From Rhynchospora pubera (taxonomy: Eukaryota > Streptophyta > Magnoliopsida > Poales > Cyperaceae): DNA of 64,000 nt. This document shows, piece after piece, positions 1 through 11,342 of the stretch; the first letter of the stretch is position 1; each line of letters begins with the position of its first letter. The position numbers were made by a program, and so were the translations under genes. The notes under the pieces are model-generated. The model was given only the letters and a program-made list of their open reading frames with translations. It did no database searches and was not told the DNA's origin. The DNA lies in the NCBI GenBank assembly GCA_028095005.1, contig CM051460.1, positions 151,523,461 to 151,587,460 on the forward strand. The letters run 5' to 3'.

Positions 1-1120
1 AATTCAGATCCTCAACCTGAATGAACTGTCAACGAATAAATCAAAGAACAAATAATCTGAAATCATCAATAACATGAACTATAGAAGTAGCCTAATAAGA
101 TTGACTTTTAGGACATATCTCTAACAATGAAGTGTGTGAGAGGGGAAAGGGGAGGGTGGGGGAGGAGGAGAGAGGGAGGGGGGAGCGTATGCAGGAGGGG
201 TCGGGGGAGTGGAGAGCGTACGCAGGAGGGATGGAGGGAGCAGTCGCTTTGGCGCTCATCCTCTCATCCCCTGGATTTTCGAAAATGAAAGAAACATTTC
301 AAACGCGATTTCAAAAAATAGAAAAAGTAAACTCATCCGTAAAAGGATGATAAAAAAAACTGAGATTATCCTAAACAATTCCGAATAAAAATACCTGACT
401 GAGAGCTCCTACCAGAATTTACGGTAAAATTTGAAAAAAAGGAACAACTGTTATGGAATGTGATTACAATATATCCCCTTTTTCAAATGCATGTACATGA
501 ATAGTTCAAATACCTATAAAAAAAATTATACAAATTCTTAGGGGATCAACGTGTTTTATTTGTACTTGCGCGATTTGCGTAATAAAAAGGGAAATTCCAT
601 ATGTTATTTCGGGATGTTTAGATCGCTTAGGAATTTGGAGAACAGTCTATTTTTTAGACATAAAGTATTCAGAAGTGTGTAATTTTGTAAAAAATTTAAA
701 TTATTTATAATAAATTTATGTCTAAAAATAAAAAAATTTCCAAAATTTCCACCTGATCCGTTTCATATTATATCCGAGTTAATGCCTTTGGTGCTGTAAT
801 AAATGCGCAGGATGATTATGGAGTAATTTCTAATATAGCAACCCCTAATTCCTTCTTGGAAAGAAGAATTTAATACCTCTGTCGTCCGTGGGAAAGGGGA
901 AATGACAGCGAGTTTTCATTCAACTAAAAAATAAAATAAAATAAAATAAAATAATAAACGAGTTTTCATTTCCCAAAAAAGAGAAAAAAAAAGCCACTGA
1001 ATTTCAGTTTTTACAATGATTGGACAAATCCTGTCGTGATTTGATGAAGGATGTACATACTATATTGAGCACAGCCTGCACAGGCAATCCTCCTCCATAA
1101 AATAATATGACTTAAATATA
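1..1120. other. intergenic DNA with a G-rich tract
   Basis: No gene is supported here. Positions 130-250 are strongly purine-rich on the + strand, and 142-162 carries four G-runs separated by 1-3 bases, a canonical G-quadruplex pattern. A short motif (gagcgtaYgcaggaggg) occurs twice nearby. Positions 929-955 hold an AAATA microsatellite. A short inverted repeat (tttttagacataa / ttatgtctaaaaa) lies at about 648-730. The small open frame across the G-rich tract looks fortuitous. Confidence 0.6.
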
Positions 1121-1535
1121 GAGAAAGTTTATATGTACTATAGTGCATAACGCATTTCGTGCACCTCAAACTTTTTCGGAGGTATTTTTATAAATTGACA
1201 AATCTAATTTAACCAATCTAATATACATATTGAAATTTCATAGAAAACCAAAATTTACAATTTTTGAGATTTTATTGCTATTTTTCTCGAATTTTTTTAA
1301 AACATGTTATTTTTGGAAAATTGTAAAAAGTACAACATTCAAAAAATGACATGTTTTAAAAAATTCGAAAAAAATAGTAATAAAATCTAAAAAATTGTAA
1401 ATTTTGGTTTGGTATGAGATTTCAATATGTAAATTAGATTGGTTAAATTATATTTGTCAATTTACAAAACTATTTCTGAAAAAGTCCGTGATGCACGGAA
1501 TGCCCTATGCACTATAGTGCATATTAAACTTCCTC
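1121..1535. mobile_element. foldback MITE, MULE-type, with 10-bp target duplication
   Basis: The two halves are imperfect reverse complements over the whole length; the ends read GAGAAAGTTTATATG and (reverse complement) GAGGAAGTTTAATATG. A direct repeat CTTAAATATA lies immediately outside on both sides (1111-1120 and 1536-1545). A long terminal inverted repeat starting GAG plus a 9-10 bp target duplication fits Mutator-like MITEs. The AT-rich core resembles the core of the tandem MITE array at 5288-8145, so the two are probably related families. It encodes no protein. Confidence 0.75.
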
Positions 1536-1644
1536 CTTAAATATAATGTTGGATTCCAATTTAACTGACCGCTTACAAATAGATAATCTATTATAGATTA
1601 CCTACTCAAAATCTCAATTGATGCGATGAATACAGAATAATTAT

Positions 1645-1985
1645 GCCCTGATCAAAATGTTTTTTTTCGCGAGATGTCATTTCATTTTAATTGAGTTCGC
1701 AGGATTTCGGGATCTAGTTATATAGAGGAATAAGAGAATAAGTATTAGAAATAAGAGGATAAAGAAAAAATATTGAGAAGTGTATAACTTTGTGAAGAGT
1801 TTGGATTGTTTATAATAAATTCGGAAGTAAAAAGAAATTATTTTCTTATTCCTGCATCTATCCAAACGGAGCCATAGAAATTTAATCAAATGACACTAAA
1901 TTTGTTCATTTTGATTACGAATTTTCTAACGAAATGAAATGAAATGAAAATCACATGTTAAAAAAATGGGATTTTGATCATGGAC
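1645..1985. mobile_element. foldback MITE (GCCCTGATCAAAAT ends)
   Basis: The left end reads GCCCTGATCAAAAT and the reverse complement of the right end reads GTCCATGATCAAAAT. The interior pairs imperfectly around AT-rich sequence. A second member with the same GCCCTGATCAAAAT terminus lies at 36257-36457. I could not define the target duplication, so the outer limits are good to a few bases only. The short minus-strand open frame inside (1677-1889) is not a convincing gene. Confidence 0.55.
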
Positions 1986-2212
1986 TAAATGTCAAGATTT
2001 ATCTTCTACTATTTATAAATTTAAAGATCGTAGAGAAATTTTTTGCTTGACGTAGTTACAGTTACATAATTATTAGGGAAATTGCTTACCACTATAATGC
2101 GACGTCGGATCAAAAAGATGTTTGAATCCTTTAAACAGGACATGTCCAGTTGTCCTAATATTGGAGATGACCCGTATATGACCGTTGTACCCAAAGCTCC
2201 CTTACCTCTCTT

Positions 2213-2225
2213 GCTTATAATAAAT
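2213..2225 (+). promoter_or_regulatory. TATA-like box of F-box copy 1
   Basis: The sequence cttataataaat lies about 70 bases upstream of the ATG at 2292. The corresponding region of the intact copy (ttataaacaaat at 13891-13902) is conserved together with the following ttttcttttccaaattcat block. This supports a shared ancestral promoter that was duplicated with the genes. Confidence 0.4.
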
Positions 2226-2291
2226 GTTTTTCTTTTCCAAATTCATTTCTCTGGTTGCAACTTCCTCTTTGAAACCCAACCCTTGTAAACC

Positions 2292-3465
2292 ATGGCAGAG
2301 AGCTTGCTAGTCTCAAACTCTGACATTCTCTTCATGATCCTTTCCCTTCTTCCAGCGGAGGCTCTACTGCGGGTCAAGTCGGTGTGTCGTGCCTGGGCTG
2401 AGGTTATCTCTGACCCGGCATTCGTTCGGGCCCACAGCTCCCGTCCCACTCCAATTACATACTTCTTCGCAATGATGCTCGATCTTGGTGAGAACCAGAT
2501 CCAAGGTTTCAAACGCTTTGAACAGGGTGCCAAATTCCCCACTTCCATCGGTGGCATTCTGTCGAGTGGCTTCAAGGCGGTGTCCAGCAGTCACGGCCTA
2601 CTCTGTTTTCGCCGTGATTGGGTTTTCATAGTGGGCAATCCGGCAATCTCTCACTGGTGTGTTTTACAATTTCCTACTCCCAATTCTCTTTTCATGTTCC
2701 ACGGTGCGGTGCTCATGTATGACCCGGTCATCTCTACCCACTTCAAGCTGGCAGTCGTCTTGATTACATTGGATAATCGTGAAGCGCTTAAGCATTACAT
2801 TCAGTTTAACATCTATACATCTGAGACATCTTCTTGGACTGTATCCTCTTTGTTCACTCAGTTCTTTAATCCTGAAATTGTTTCATATTACCATTACAAT
2901 ATTGAAACAATTAGAGGAAGTGATGTGTATAAGCCGTGCAAAATTGGAGGCGGCTCAATATGCTGGATTGATGAGTTTGAATCTTTGGTGGGGTATGAGA
3001 TATCCACTGATACTTACTGGAAAGCTTCAATGCCGCCTAGTTTCGACGACACTGCATCAACATTTCTGTCAAGTTACAACTGTACCACTTTTTTTTTCAG
3101 GAATTGGTAAAGGTGTGGCCAAAGTGTGGCGGTTAGAAGGAAAAAATAGCTGGGTTTTGGAAGGAGAAGGCGACTATGAGCAACTCCGACTCTTTGTTCC
3201 TACACAGTTTGCATATGATCCTGCTAGGAGAGCGCTGATCCTAGGAGTCCGAGACAATGGGGAGTATTTTGCATTGCATCTTTCAACCTCAAGGCTGGAG
3301 ATTGTTTCCCATGCGCCTGATTTTCAACCTCCTCCATGGGAAATGTATGACCATCCTATAAAGCCTCATGCCAACACTCTGGCGCCTCTTCATGGAGCTG
3401 AGACAGGATTGAATGGTCTTGCCAGAGGATTTCGTAGGTTGGGATTGAGACCATTGGATCTCTAG
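2292..3465 (+). pseudogene. F-box gene copy 1, frameshifted
   Basis: The first 272 codons (2292-3110) encode an N-terminal F-box (about residues 8-50, with LPAEALLRVKSVCRAWAEVISDP) followed by the F-box-associated region. The frame then shifts near 3085-3100. Aligned to the intact copy at 14005-15159, this copy has one extra base inside a run of nine T residues, so translation ends at TGG TAA. The homologous C-terminal part continues in another frame from about 3112 to the stop at 3465 (...LGLRPLDL). F-box proteins of this kind recruit substrates to SCF ubiquitin ligases. An alternative is that the tttttttttcag run acts as a splice acceptor, but no intron is needed by homology. The truncated protein would keep the F-box. 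Confidence 0.8.
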
Positions 3466-5025
3466 AGGAGGAATAGAACATTATGAACTGAACCATATTA
3501 CATCTAGGGATATATGATGGTTTGGTACGTATCTCGTTGAAGTATTTTGTTGAACAAGTAAATTAGAATAGCATTTAGTTTAACTATGGATGTTCTATGC
3601 TTTTGTTACTGATTTACATCAAGGGATATATTTTCTATGTTTTCTTTTACATATAATTTAAGATTTAATAGGTTTTCTGTTGGATTACGGGCGGAATCTT
3701 GTATTAGTATTCCGTTGTGTTTGTGCTATAGTTGGATAAAATTAGATAGTGCTGTTTGTTTTGCAACGGTGTATGATTTACTGGTAATTTCAGCAAAACT
3801 TGATGCTGGATAACAAGTGACGAGTTTACAGTCTTTTGTCCTGAAAAAAATTTAATATATGTGCCATGTCACTTGGCACTTTACTATATAGTATCTCTTG
3901 AACTGCACTAAACTTAACATGATTTTATCATCAAAATTTTTTTTTTCTGCTAGTTTTTGTGATGAACCAGCAAAAGAAGCAGAGTATGGAGCTGGGAGGA
4001 GGACCATGTTCTGATAATTGTTTCTTTGAATGTTTTCCCTCAATGCTTTGTCTTGATGCAATTTCAGATTTCATGTGTTGTCGTAGATAGATGTAAGAGT
4101 GACACGCGCTGTTGATATTGATGGGATTTATGGTGTCTTCCAGAAACGTTTTGTTGCATTTATTTTATTTTTTTTTCTTTTTTGCTAAAAAATGAGACAG
4201 CAAAAAGTAATTTCTCAACCCTACTTTTTATCAAAGATAAGAATATTGTTGCAACAAAATTGATCTGGGTAAAGAATTTCTCTGAACAAAAGTTAAAAAA
4301 TATATTTGGTTGGATTAAAGTTCGATATATTCTGATTAAAACTTGTAAGTCCTAAAAATTTGATGCAATACTTACTGATTAAGAACTATATTTATTTAAT
4401 ATACTCATTGTCTGATATATGATATGGTCCTCAAGAACTATTTATTTAATATTACTCATTTCTGATATATGATACGAGCCTCGAATTCAATTTAGAGCAT
4501 ACTTGCATTAAGAATTCAATCGTTAGAGCATACTTGCATTAAGAATTCAATCGCTTAAGTATGTACTGCTTATATCTTTCTACATTTTGCATTATGAAAA
4601 TCCTTTTACTTCACCATATTGCCTAGTAAGTTGAGTGGTTTCCTTTGCTTTACATGAGTTTCGCTTATGCAAGAGGAGATGAGAGAACCGGCGGGTTAGA
4701 GGGGTTAAAGTTGGTAACACCGTCCTATACATTGCCTTTAAGATTTTACTATAAAATATTTCATAAATTAAATATATTAAAGGGGTTAAACTTGCTTTAT
4801 GTAGCATTTGTTGCCTATAATGGTGTCTAATATGTTTGGATACCACACGAACAGGCTTGTTCGCTAACGGCCTTGTTCTGTGAGAACCAAACATGAGAAG
4901 AATAACGGCCTTGTGTGTTCTGAGTTCCAATAAGTTTTTGGAGAACTCGCGAACAAGGGTTCTGGGTTCAATATTCCTTGTTCACTCCGCATCCAAACAC
5001 ACGATCCGACTGTAGTCCCTCCAGT
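3466..5025. other. 3' flank of F-box copy 1 with small duplications
   Basis: No gene is supported. The first 150 bases resemble the 3' flanks of the other F-box copies. Two local tandem duplications stand out: a ~50-bp unit (aagaactat...ggtcctc type) at 4382-4484, and a 31-bp unit containing gagcatacttgcattaagaa at 4492-4553. A possible small MITE lies at 4832-4999, with ends TGTTTGGATRC in inverted orientation. Positions 4790-4830 resemble 13690-13735 upstream of the intact F-box copy, an edge of the duplicated block. Confidence 0.5.
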
Positions 5026-5287
5026 TAGGGTTGTATACGAGCCGAATTCGAGTGAGTTGAGCATAACTCGAACTTGTTATATCTCGAGTCAACTTGTGAC
5101 TTGTTTAGGAGCCAGTTCTGAGCTATTCAAGCTAACTCGAACTCATCATTTTGTAACTCGAGTCAACTCATAAATATAGTGAATAAATTCAATAATTATC
5201 TAAAAAAATTCTACACATACACAAATAAATATCTCAGAATACACAACACACGCATAAACCAAACAAGTATACATCTTAAAACAAATA
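5026..5287. repeat. remnant of an older repeat (tcgag-rich)
   Basis: The segment begins tagggttgtatacgagccga and is rich in actcgaac/gagttcgag motifs. Similar sequence resumes at about 9510-9556 and 11580-11640, after the nested elements. The simplest reading is one older repeat later split by the insertions between 5288 and 11570. I could not confirm its termini. Confidence 0.4.
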
Positions 5288-8145
5288 GAGATGGGCTAAA
5301 ATCAGCCACGACTGACGGATGCAACTGTCAGCTACGATCAAATCTCAATTTTCGAGATTCTAACAGTCGATCCGAACCGTTGAATGTGGTCTCCATATTG
5401 AAATCTCATTGGAGACAAATTTTTACATTTTTCTGATTTTATTTGCTATTTTTTTGAGATTTTTAAAAATCATAGTTATTGAAGGATCCAGAATTGTTTA
5501 GATTAAGAATTTTGTAAAATATCAAACAAATACTAAAAAATTTCAGAAAAATGTAAAATTTGGTCTCCAATGAGATTTCAATATGGAGAATACATTGAAC
5601 GATTCGGATCGACTGTTAGAATCTCAAAAATTGAGATTTAATCGTAGCTGACGGTTGCATTTGTCAGTCGTGGCTGATTTTAGCCCATCTCAAATAGAGA
5701 TGGGCTAAAATCAGCCACGACTGACGGATGCAACTGTCAGCTACGATCAAATCTCAATTTTCGAGATTCTAACAGTCGATCCGAACCGTTGAATGTGGTC
5801 TCCATATTGAAATCTCATTGGAGACAAATTTTTACATTTTTCTGATTTTATTTGCTATTTTTTTGAGATTTTTAAAAATCATAGTTATTGAAGGATCCAG
5901 AATTGTTTAGATTAAGAATTTTGTAAAATATCAAACAAATACTAAAAAATTTCAGAAAAATGTAAAATTTGGTCTCCAATGAGATTTCAATATGGAGAAT
6001 ACATTGAACGATTCGGATCGACTGTTAGAATCTCAAAAATTGAGATTTAATCGTAGCTGACGGTTGCATTTGTCAGTCGTGGCTGATTTTAGCCCATCTC
6101 AAATAGAGATGGGCTAAAATCAGCCACGACTGACGGATGCAACTGTCAGCTACGATCAAATCTCAATTTTCGAGATTCTAACAGTCGATCCGAACCGTTG
6201 AATGTGGTCTCCATATTGAAATCTCATTGGAGACAAATTTTTACATTTTTCTGATTTTATTTGCTATTTTTTTGAGATTTTTAAAAATCATAGTTATTGA
6301 AGGATCCAGAATTGTTTAGATTAAGAATTTTGTAAAATATCAAACAAATACTAAAAAATTTCAGAAAAATGTAAAATTTGGTCTCCAATGAGATTTCAAT
6401 ATGGAGAATACATTGAACGATTCGGATCGACTGTTAGAATCTCAAAAATTGAGATTTAATCGTAGCTGACGGTTGCATTTGTCAGTCGTGGCTGATTTTA
6501 GCCCATCTCAAATAGAGATGGGCTAAAATCAGCCACGACTGACGGATGCAACTGTCAGCTACGATCAAATCTCAATTTTCGAGATTCTAACAGTCGATCC
6601 GAACCGTTGAATGTGGTCTCCATATTGAAATCTCATTGGAGACAAATTTTTACATTTTTCTGATTTTATTTGCTATTTTTTTGAGATTTTTAAAAATCAT
6701 AGTTATTGAAGGATCCAGAATTGTTTAGATTAAGAATTTTGTAAAATATCAAACAAATACTAAAAAATTTCAGAAAAATGTAAAATTTGGTCTCCAATGA
6801 GATTTCAATATGGAGAATACATTGAACGATTCGGATCGACTGTTAGAATCTCAAAAATTGAGATTTAATCGTAGCTGACGGTTGCATTTGTCAGTCGTGG
6901 CTGATTTTAGCCCATCTCAAATAGAGATGGGCTAAAATCAGCCACGACTGACGGATGCAACTGTCAGCTACGATCAAATCTCAATTTTCGAGATTCTAAC
7001 AGTCGATCCGAACCGTTGAATGTGGTCTCCATATTGAAATCTCATTGGAGACAAATTTTTACATTTTTCTGATTTTATTTGCTATTTTTTTGAGATTTTT
7101 AAAAATCATAGTTATTGAAGGATCCAGAATTGTTTAGATTAAGAATTTTGTAAAATATCAAACAAATACTAAAAAATTTCAGAAAAATGTAAAATTTGGT
7201 CTCCAATGAGATTTCAATATGGAGAATACATTGAACGATTCGGATCGACTGTTAGAATCTCAAAAATTGAGATTTAATCGTAGCTGACGGTTGCATTTGT
7301 CAGTCGTGGCTGATTTTAGCCCATCTCAAATAGAGATGGGCTAAAATCAGCCACGACTGACGGATGCAACTGTCAGCTACGATCAAATCTCAATTTTCGA
7401 GATTCTAACAGTCGATCCGAACCGTTGAATGTGGTCTCCATATTGAAATCTCATTGGAGACAAATTTTTACATTTTTCTGATTTTATTTGCTATTTTTTT
7501 GAGATTTTTAAAAATCATAGTTATTGAAGGATCCAGAATTGTTTAGATTAAGAATTTTGTAAAATATCAAACAAATACTAAAAAATTTCAGAAAAATGTA
7601 AAATTTGGTCTCCAATGAGATTTCAATATGGAGAATACATTGAACGATTCGGATCGACTGTTAGAATCTCAAAAATTGAGATTTAATCGTAGCTGACGGT
7701 TGCATTTGTCAGTCGTGGCTGATTTTAGCCCATCTCAAATAGAGATGGGCTAAAATCAGCCACGACTGACGGATGCAACTGTCAGCTACGATCAAATCTC
7801 AATTTTCGAGATTCTAACAGTCGATCCGAACCGTTGAATGTGGTCTCCATATTGAAATCTCATTGGAGACAAATTTTTACATTTTTCTGATTTTATTTGC
7901 TATTTTTTTGAGATTTTTAAAAATCATAGTTATTGAAGGATCCAGAATTGTTTAGATTAAGAATTTTGTAAAATATCAAACAAATACTAAAAAATTTCAG
8001 AAAAATGTAAAATTTGGTCTCCAATGAGATTTCAATATGGAGAATACATTGAACGATTCGGATCGACTGTTAGAATCTCAAAAATTGAGATTTAATCGTA
8101 GCTGACGGTTGCATTTGTCAGTCGTGGCTGATTTTAGCCCATCTC
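5288..8145. repeat. tandem array of seven identical 404-bp foldback MITEs
   Basis: Units start at 5288, 5697, 6106, 6515, 6924, 7333 and 7742. Each is 404 bp and is separated from the next by AAATA, giving an exact 409-bp period. Within each unit the left half begins GAGATGGGCTAAAATCAGCC and the right half ends with its reverse complement; the arms pair imperfectly to a centre near GGATCC. I see no base differences between units. The whole array is flanked by AAACAAATA (5279-5287) and AAACAGATA (8146-8154), an 8-of-9 match that fits a Mutator-type 9-bp target duplication. There is no coding capacity. It is not a CRISPR array, because there are no variable spacers. Confidence 0.9.
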
Positions 8146-8342
8146 AAACAGATATGATATCTCAACCTAAAACAACATCTATTATATATTAGCACACAAA
8201 TATGTTTAAGAAGACGTACACGTTAGCAAAAAATCGCAACTAACAAAATATATTTGAACTAAAACATCACAAGTTCAACTAAACCAAGCTAGCATCACAT
8301 ATTGGCATCTCAACAAAAAAAAATCACAAGTTCGGCCTGTAT

Positions 8343-9496
8343 GGGAATTGCTTTTGACAACCGGCATTTTACATTTTTACTGCTCGCAAGGTAATGTTTT
8401 TTCAAATGACTAAATAGCCTTTGACCAATCTAATATTTGCCAAACAAATTCGATCTACTCTCCACTAGACCTGATTAACGTGGTAAACGGGCACGGAATG
8501 GGATGTTTCGTTTATCGTGCCGTTAACGAAACGAAATTGATTTCGCTACCGTTTACCATTCTACTTACTAAACGAAATGATTTCGCTAAACGACATGTAC
8601 AAAAATACGTTAAAATACGTTAAACCGTTCCATCTCATGTTCCGTTTACCGTTTCGTTAAGAAAACGAAACAAATATCACTACCGTTTACCGTTCCGTTC
8701 TAGCAAACGGAACGGCATAACGTTTTTTTTTCCGTTGGCAGGCCTACTCTCCACCCAATAATTTCAGAGAGTACCTTCTCCTTTCATTTTTGCTTCTCTC
8801 GTGGTATCCACTTCCACCTCGTCACCCTCCATGCTCCATGCCACCTCGTAATCAATACGATTTTTTTTCTTCGTTCTCTCCGAGTTTTTTACCTCTCGGT
8901 CTTCTAACTTCGTCTCTTGTGCACTACTGACGATTTTTTTCAAATGTAAAATTTGCTGCTTCTATTTTCACCATGGACGATTTCCATGCACTTCCAACAA
9001 CAGACTCATACGACTCTCTCTAATGTGTACCAATCTTCTTCAATTAATGACTTGTATGGTCAAAGAAATTCCAAAAAGAAATAGAGAATCGTTCAAAATA
9101 ACAACAAACTATATATGCTGCACAATTAATGAAAAAACAATATAGGTTTAAAAATTGTTACCTCTAAAACGAGATTGTTGATTAATAAAGTATCTCCACG
9201 AGTAAAGTAGAAATTAGTCGAAAGTAAGTTACAAATTCTAAATTTCTTAGAAGAAAGAAAGGACGACTAGGTTATTACAAATCTCGAATTTTTACAAATT
9301 TTAAAATATTATTAAAGGGTGAATATGGTTGTCTCTAAGCGGAAATCAGGTACAAAAGGAAAATATAATTTATTTAAGAAGTAAAAATCAGGATAAATTT
9401 AAGAATAAAAACCTTAATTGATATAAAGGTAGTTTAGTCACTTGAAAAAATAGTACGTTGCAAGTAGCAAAAAGTCCGTTGTCAAAAGCAATTCCC
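8343..9496. mobile_element. non-autonomous MULE-type element with 10-bp target duplication
   Basis: The ends are inverted copies of GGGAATTGCTTTTGACAAC, and similarity extends about 60 bp inward. The direct repeat CGGCCTGTAT lies on both sides (8333-8342 and 9497-9506). Terminal repeats starting GGG plus a 9-10 bp duplication point to the Mutator superfamily. There is no open reading frame of note inside. The element contains a younger hAT MITE at 8466-8746. Confidence 0.8.
8466..8746. mobile_element. hAT-type MITE nested in the MULE-type element
   Basis: The ends read TAGACCTGATTAACG and (reverse complement) TAGGCCTGCCAACGG, a typical plant hAT terminus. A perfect 8-bp target duplication CTCTCCAC lies at 8458-8465 and 8747-8754. 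The interior is a set of aaacggaacgg / ccgtttaccgt repeats in both orientations. It is non-coding, 281 bp long, and inserted after the surrounding element. Confidence 0.85.
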
Positions 9497-10125
9497 CGGC
9501 CTGTATATGTTGCTGAGTATAGTTGGGCCTAACTCGAACTCAACAAATAAAACTCACGAGTCTACCTGAAAAATTTAAAAATAATATTAAATTAATATAA
9601 TATATTAAAAATAATATCAATATAATATTATTTTTTAAATAGTATCACAAGATCGGAATCTGGGATTCCGACCGCAATTACGGAATTTCGAATTCCGACC
9701 TTAGCTAAGATCGGAATTCGAGATTCCTAACAAGGGCAGAACTGAATTTTTGACGTTTCGAATGATTTTAATATAATTCTATATTATAAATATTAGTTTA
9801 ATATTAATAGTTGTTATATTAATTTAATATGAATGATTTTATTTTATTTCTTTTTCAATTATGTAAATTGTTGTTGTTCTTACTTACCTTAATAAATAAA
9901 TAATATTTTATGTTAGCCTCTATATATAATCAAATAATATACAATAAGGCAATAATTAAAATATAATTTTTAATTAAATATAAATTTTATTTATTTATTT
10001 AATTAAATATAAATTTAATTTATTTATTTAATTAAATATAAATTTAATCAAAATATAAATAATTATTTTATTTAATTAAAAAATGAATAATTAAGTTATA
10101 AATTTTTTATTAATTTACATTAAAA

Positions 10126-10449
10126 TTATAAATTTTTAAACAACCATTTGATCTGCGTCTCGGGTGTCGTCCTCTGTATAGCCAATAAAAGACTCGGGAG
10201 TTTGTTGTACGAATCTTCCCACGATCCGAAAAGGTGTTCGATTGCTCTCTCTCGCCCACGCCAAATCTTGTTATAAGTGGGCACCACATTCGGGTATTTT
10301 TTCTCCAATAGAGATTTCACGCTCGATAAGGAAATACCGACATCTCTCTTTACTGCATTTCTGATACAGTTGGCAACAACTTCAGCCGTTAGATTATCAT
10401 GCGTAAAGTCTCCGTCCCTTCTCACGCATATATGCTCTTGTTCATTCAT
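10126..10449 (-). pseudogene. MULE transposase fragment (MuDR-like)
   Basis: This 107-residue frame fills the loop between the two inverted arms. It contains LTAEVVANCIRNAVKRD, then SLLEKKYP, PTYNKIWRGRERAIE and GSWEDSYNKLP, the pattern found in the region just before the catalytic domain of MuDR/MULE transposases (the 'Y.KxWRxxExA...GS...SY..LP' signature). The residues H-I-C near the start could be the end of the zinc-binding motif. It lacks the DDE catalytic core and cannot be an active transposase. The last residues run into the AT-rich arm. It could be a remnant of the parental element or a captured piece. Confidence 0.7.
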
Positions 10450-10844
10450 TATTATCTTCCAAAATTTATAATTTTAATGTAAATTCATTAAAAATTTATA
10501 ACTTAATTATTCATTTTTTAATTAAATAAAATAATTATTTATATTTTAATTAAATTTAAATTTATTTAAATAAATTAATTAAATTTATATTTAATTAAAT
10601 TAATTAATTAAATTTATATTTAATTAAATAAATAAATTAAATATTATATTTAATTAAAAAATTATATTTTAATTATTGTCGTATTATATATTATTTGATT
10701 ACATATAGAGGTTACATAAAATATTATTTAATTATTAAGGTAAAGCAAGAACAACAACATTTTACATAATTGAAAAATAAATAAAGTAAAACCATTCATA
10801 TTAAATTAATATAACAACTATTAATATTAAACTAATATTTATAA

Positions 10845-11342
10845 CAAGCTTCTAAATTTCGGCAAAATTACGATGAAATAACAGAAATAACGGTATTCTA
10901 TGTCAAATCGCATGAACGTTACTGCCTTAATTGAGAAAATGACGTAACGCGTTATTTTAGTTATTTCGGCGATATAACGCGTTATTTCAGTTATTTCGGC
11001 GAAATAACGCGTTATTTCAGTTATTTCGGCGAAATAACAAGGTGTTATTGCTACTATTGTTAAATTGTGTATTCAATATTGAACTATTGTTAAATTGGTA
11101 CAAGCTGCTACTGCTACTCAATATTGGTACACTACAATATATTGAATTTGGTATGGCCGTATGCTATTTGTATAGAGTATTGGAGATGTATAAACATATA
11201 AATTGATAGTTATAGAATTGATGTGTGTCAAACTTTGAAAAAAACACTACACCGTTATATCGCCGTTATAACATTGTAATAACATCGAAATAACATGAGG
11301 ACCTGGACCATCATACCGAAAAAATCGAAATTTAAAAGCTTA
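10845..11342. mobile_element. hAT-type MITE nested in the MULE right arm
   Basis: The ends read CAAGCTTCTAAATTTCG and (reverse complement) TAAGCTTTTAAATTTCG. A perfect 8-bp duplication ATTTATAA lies at 10837-10844 and 11343-11350. Deleting this segment restores the pairing of the MULE right arm with its left arm, so the limits are firm. The interior contains a 30-bp tandem repeat and is non-coding. Confidence 0.85.
10951..11040. repeat. 30-bp tandem repeat, three copies
   Basis: Three consecutive 30-bp units (gttattt.agttatttcggcgaaataacgc type) occupy 10951-10980, 10981-11010 and 11011-11040, with one or two differences each. They lie inside the nested hAT MITE and could be subterminal transposase-binding repeats. 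Confidence 0.7.

Noticed and set aside
5288..8150. Regularly spaced repeats that could suggest a CRISPR or satellite array
   Set aside because: Units are 404 bp, palindromic and separated by a constant 5-bp linker with no variable spacers; a tandem MITE array explains them fully.
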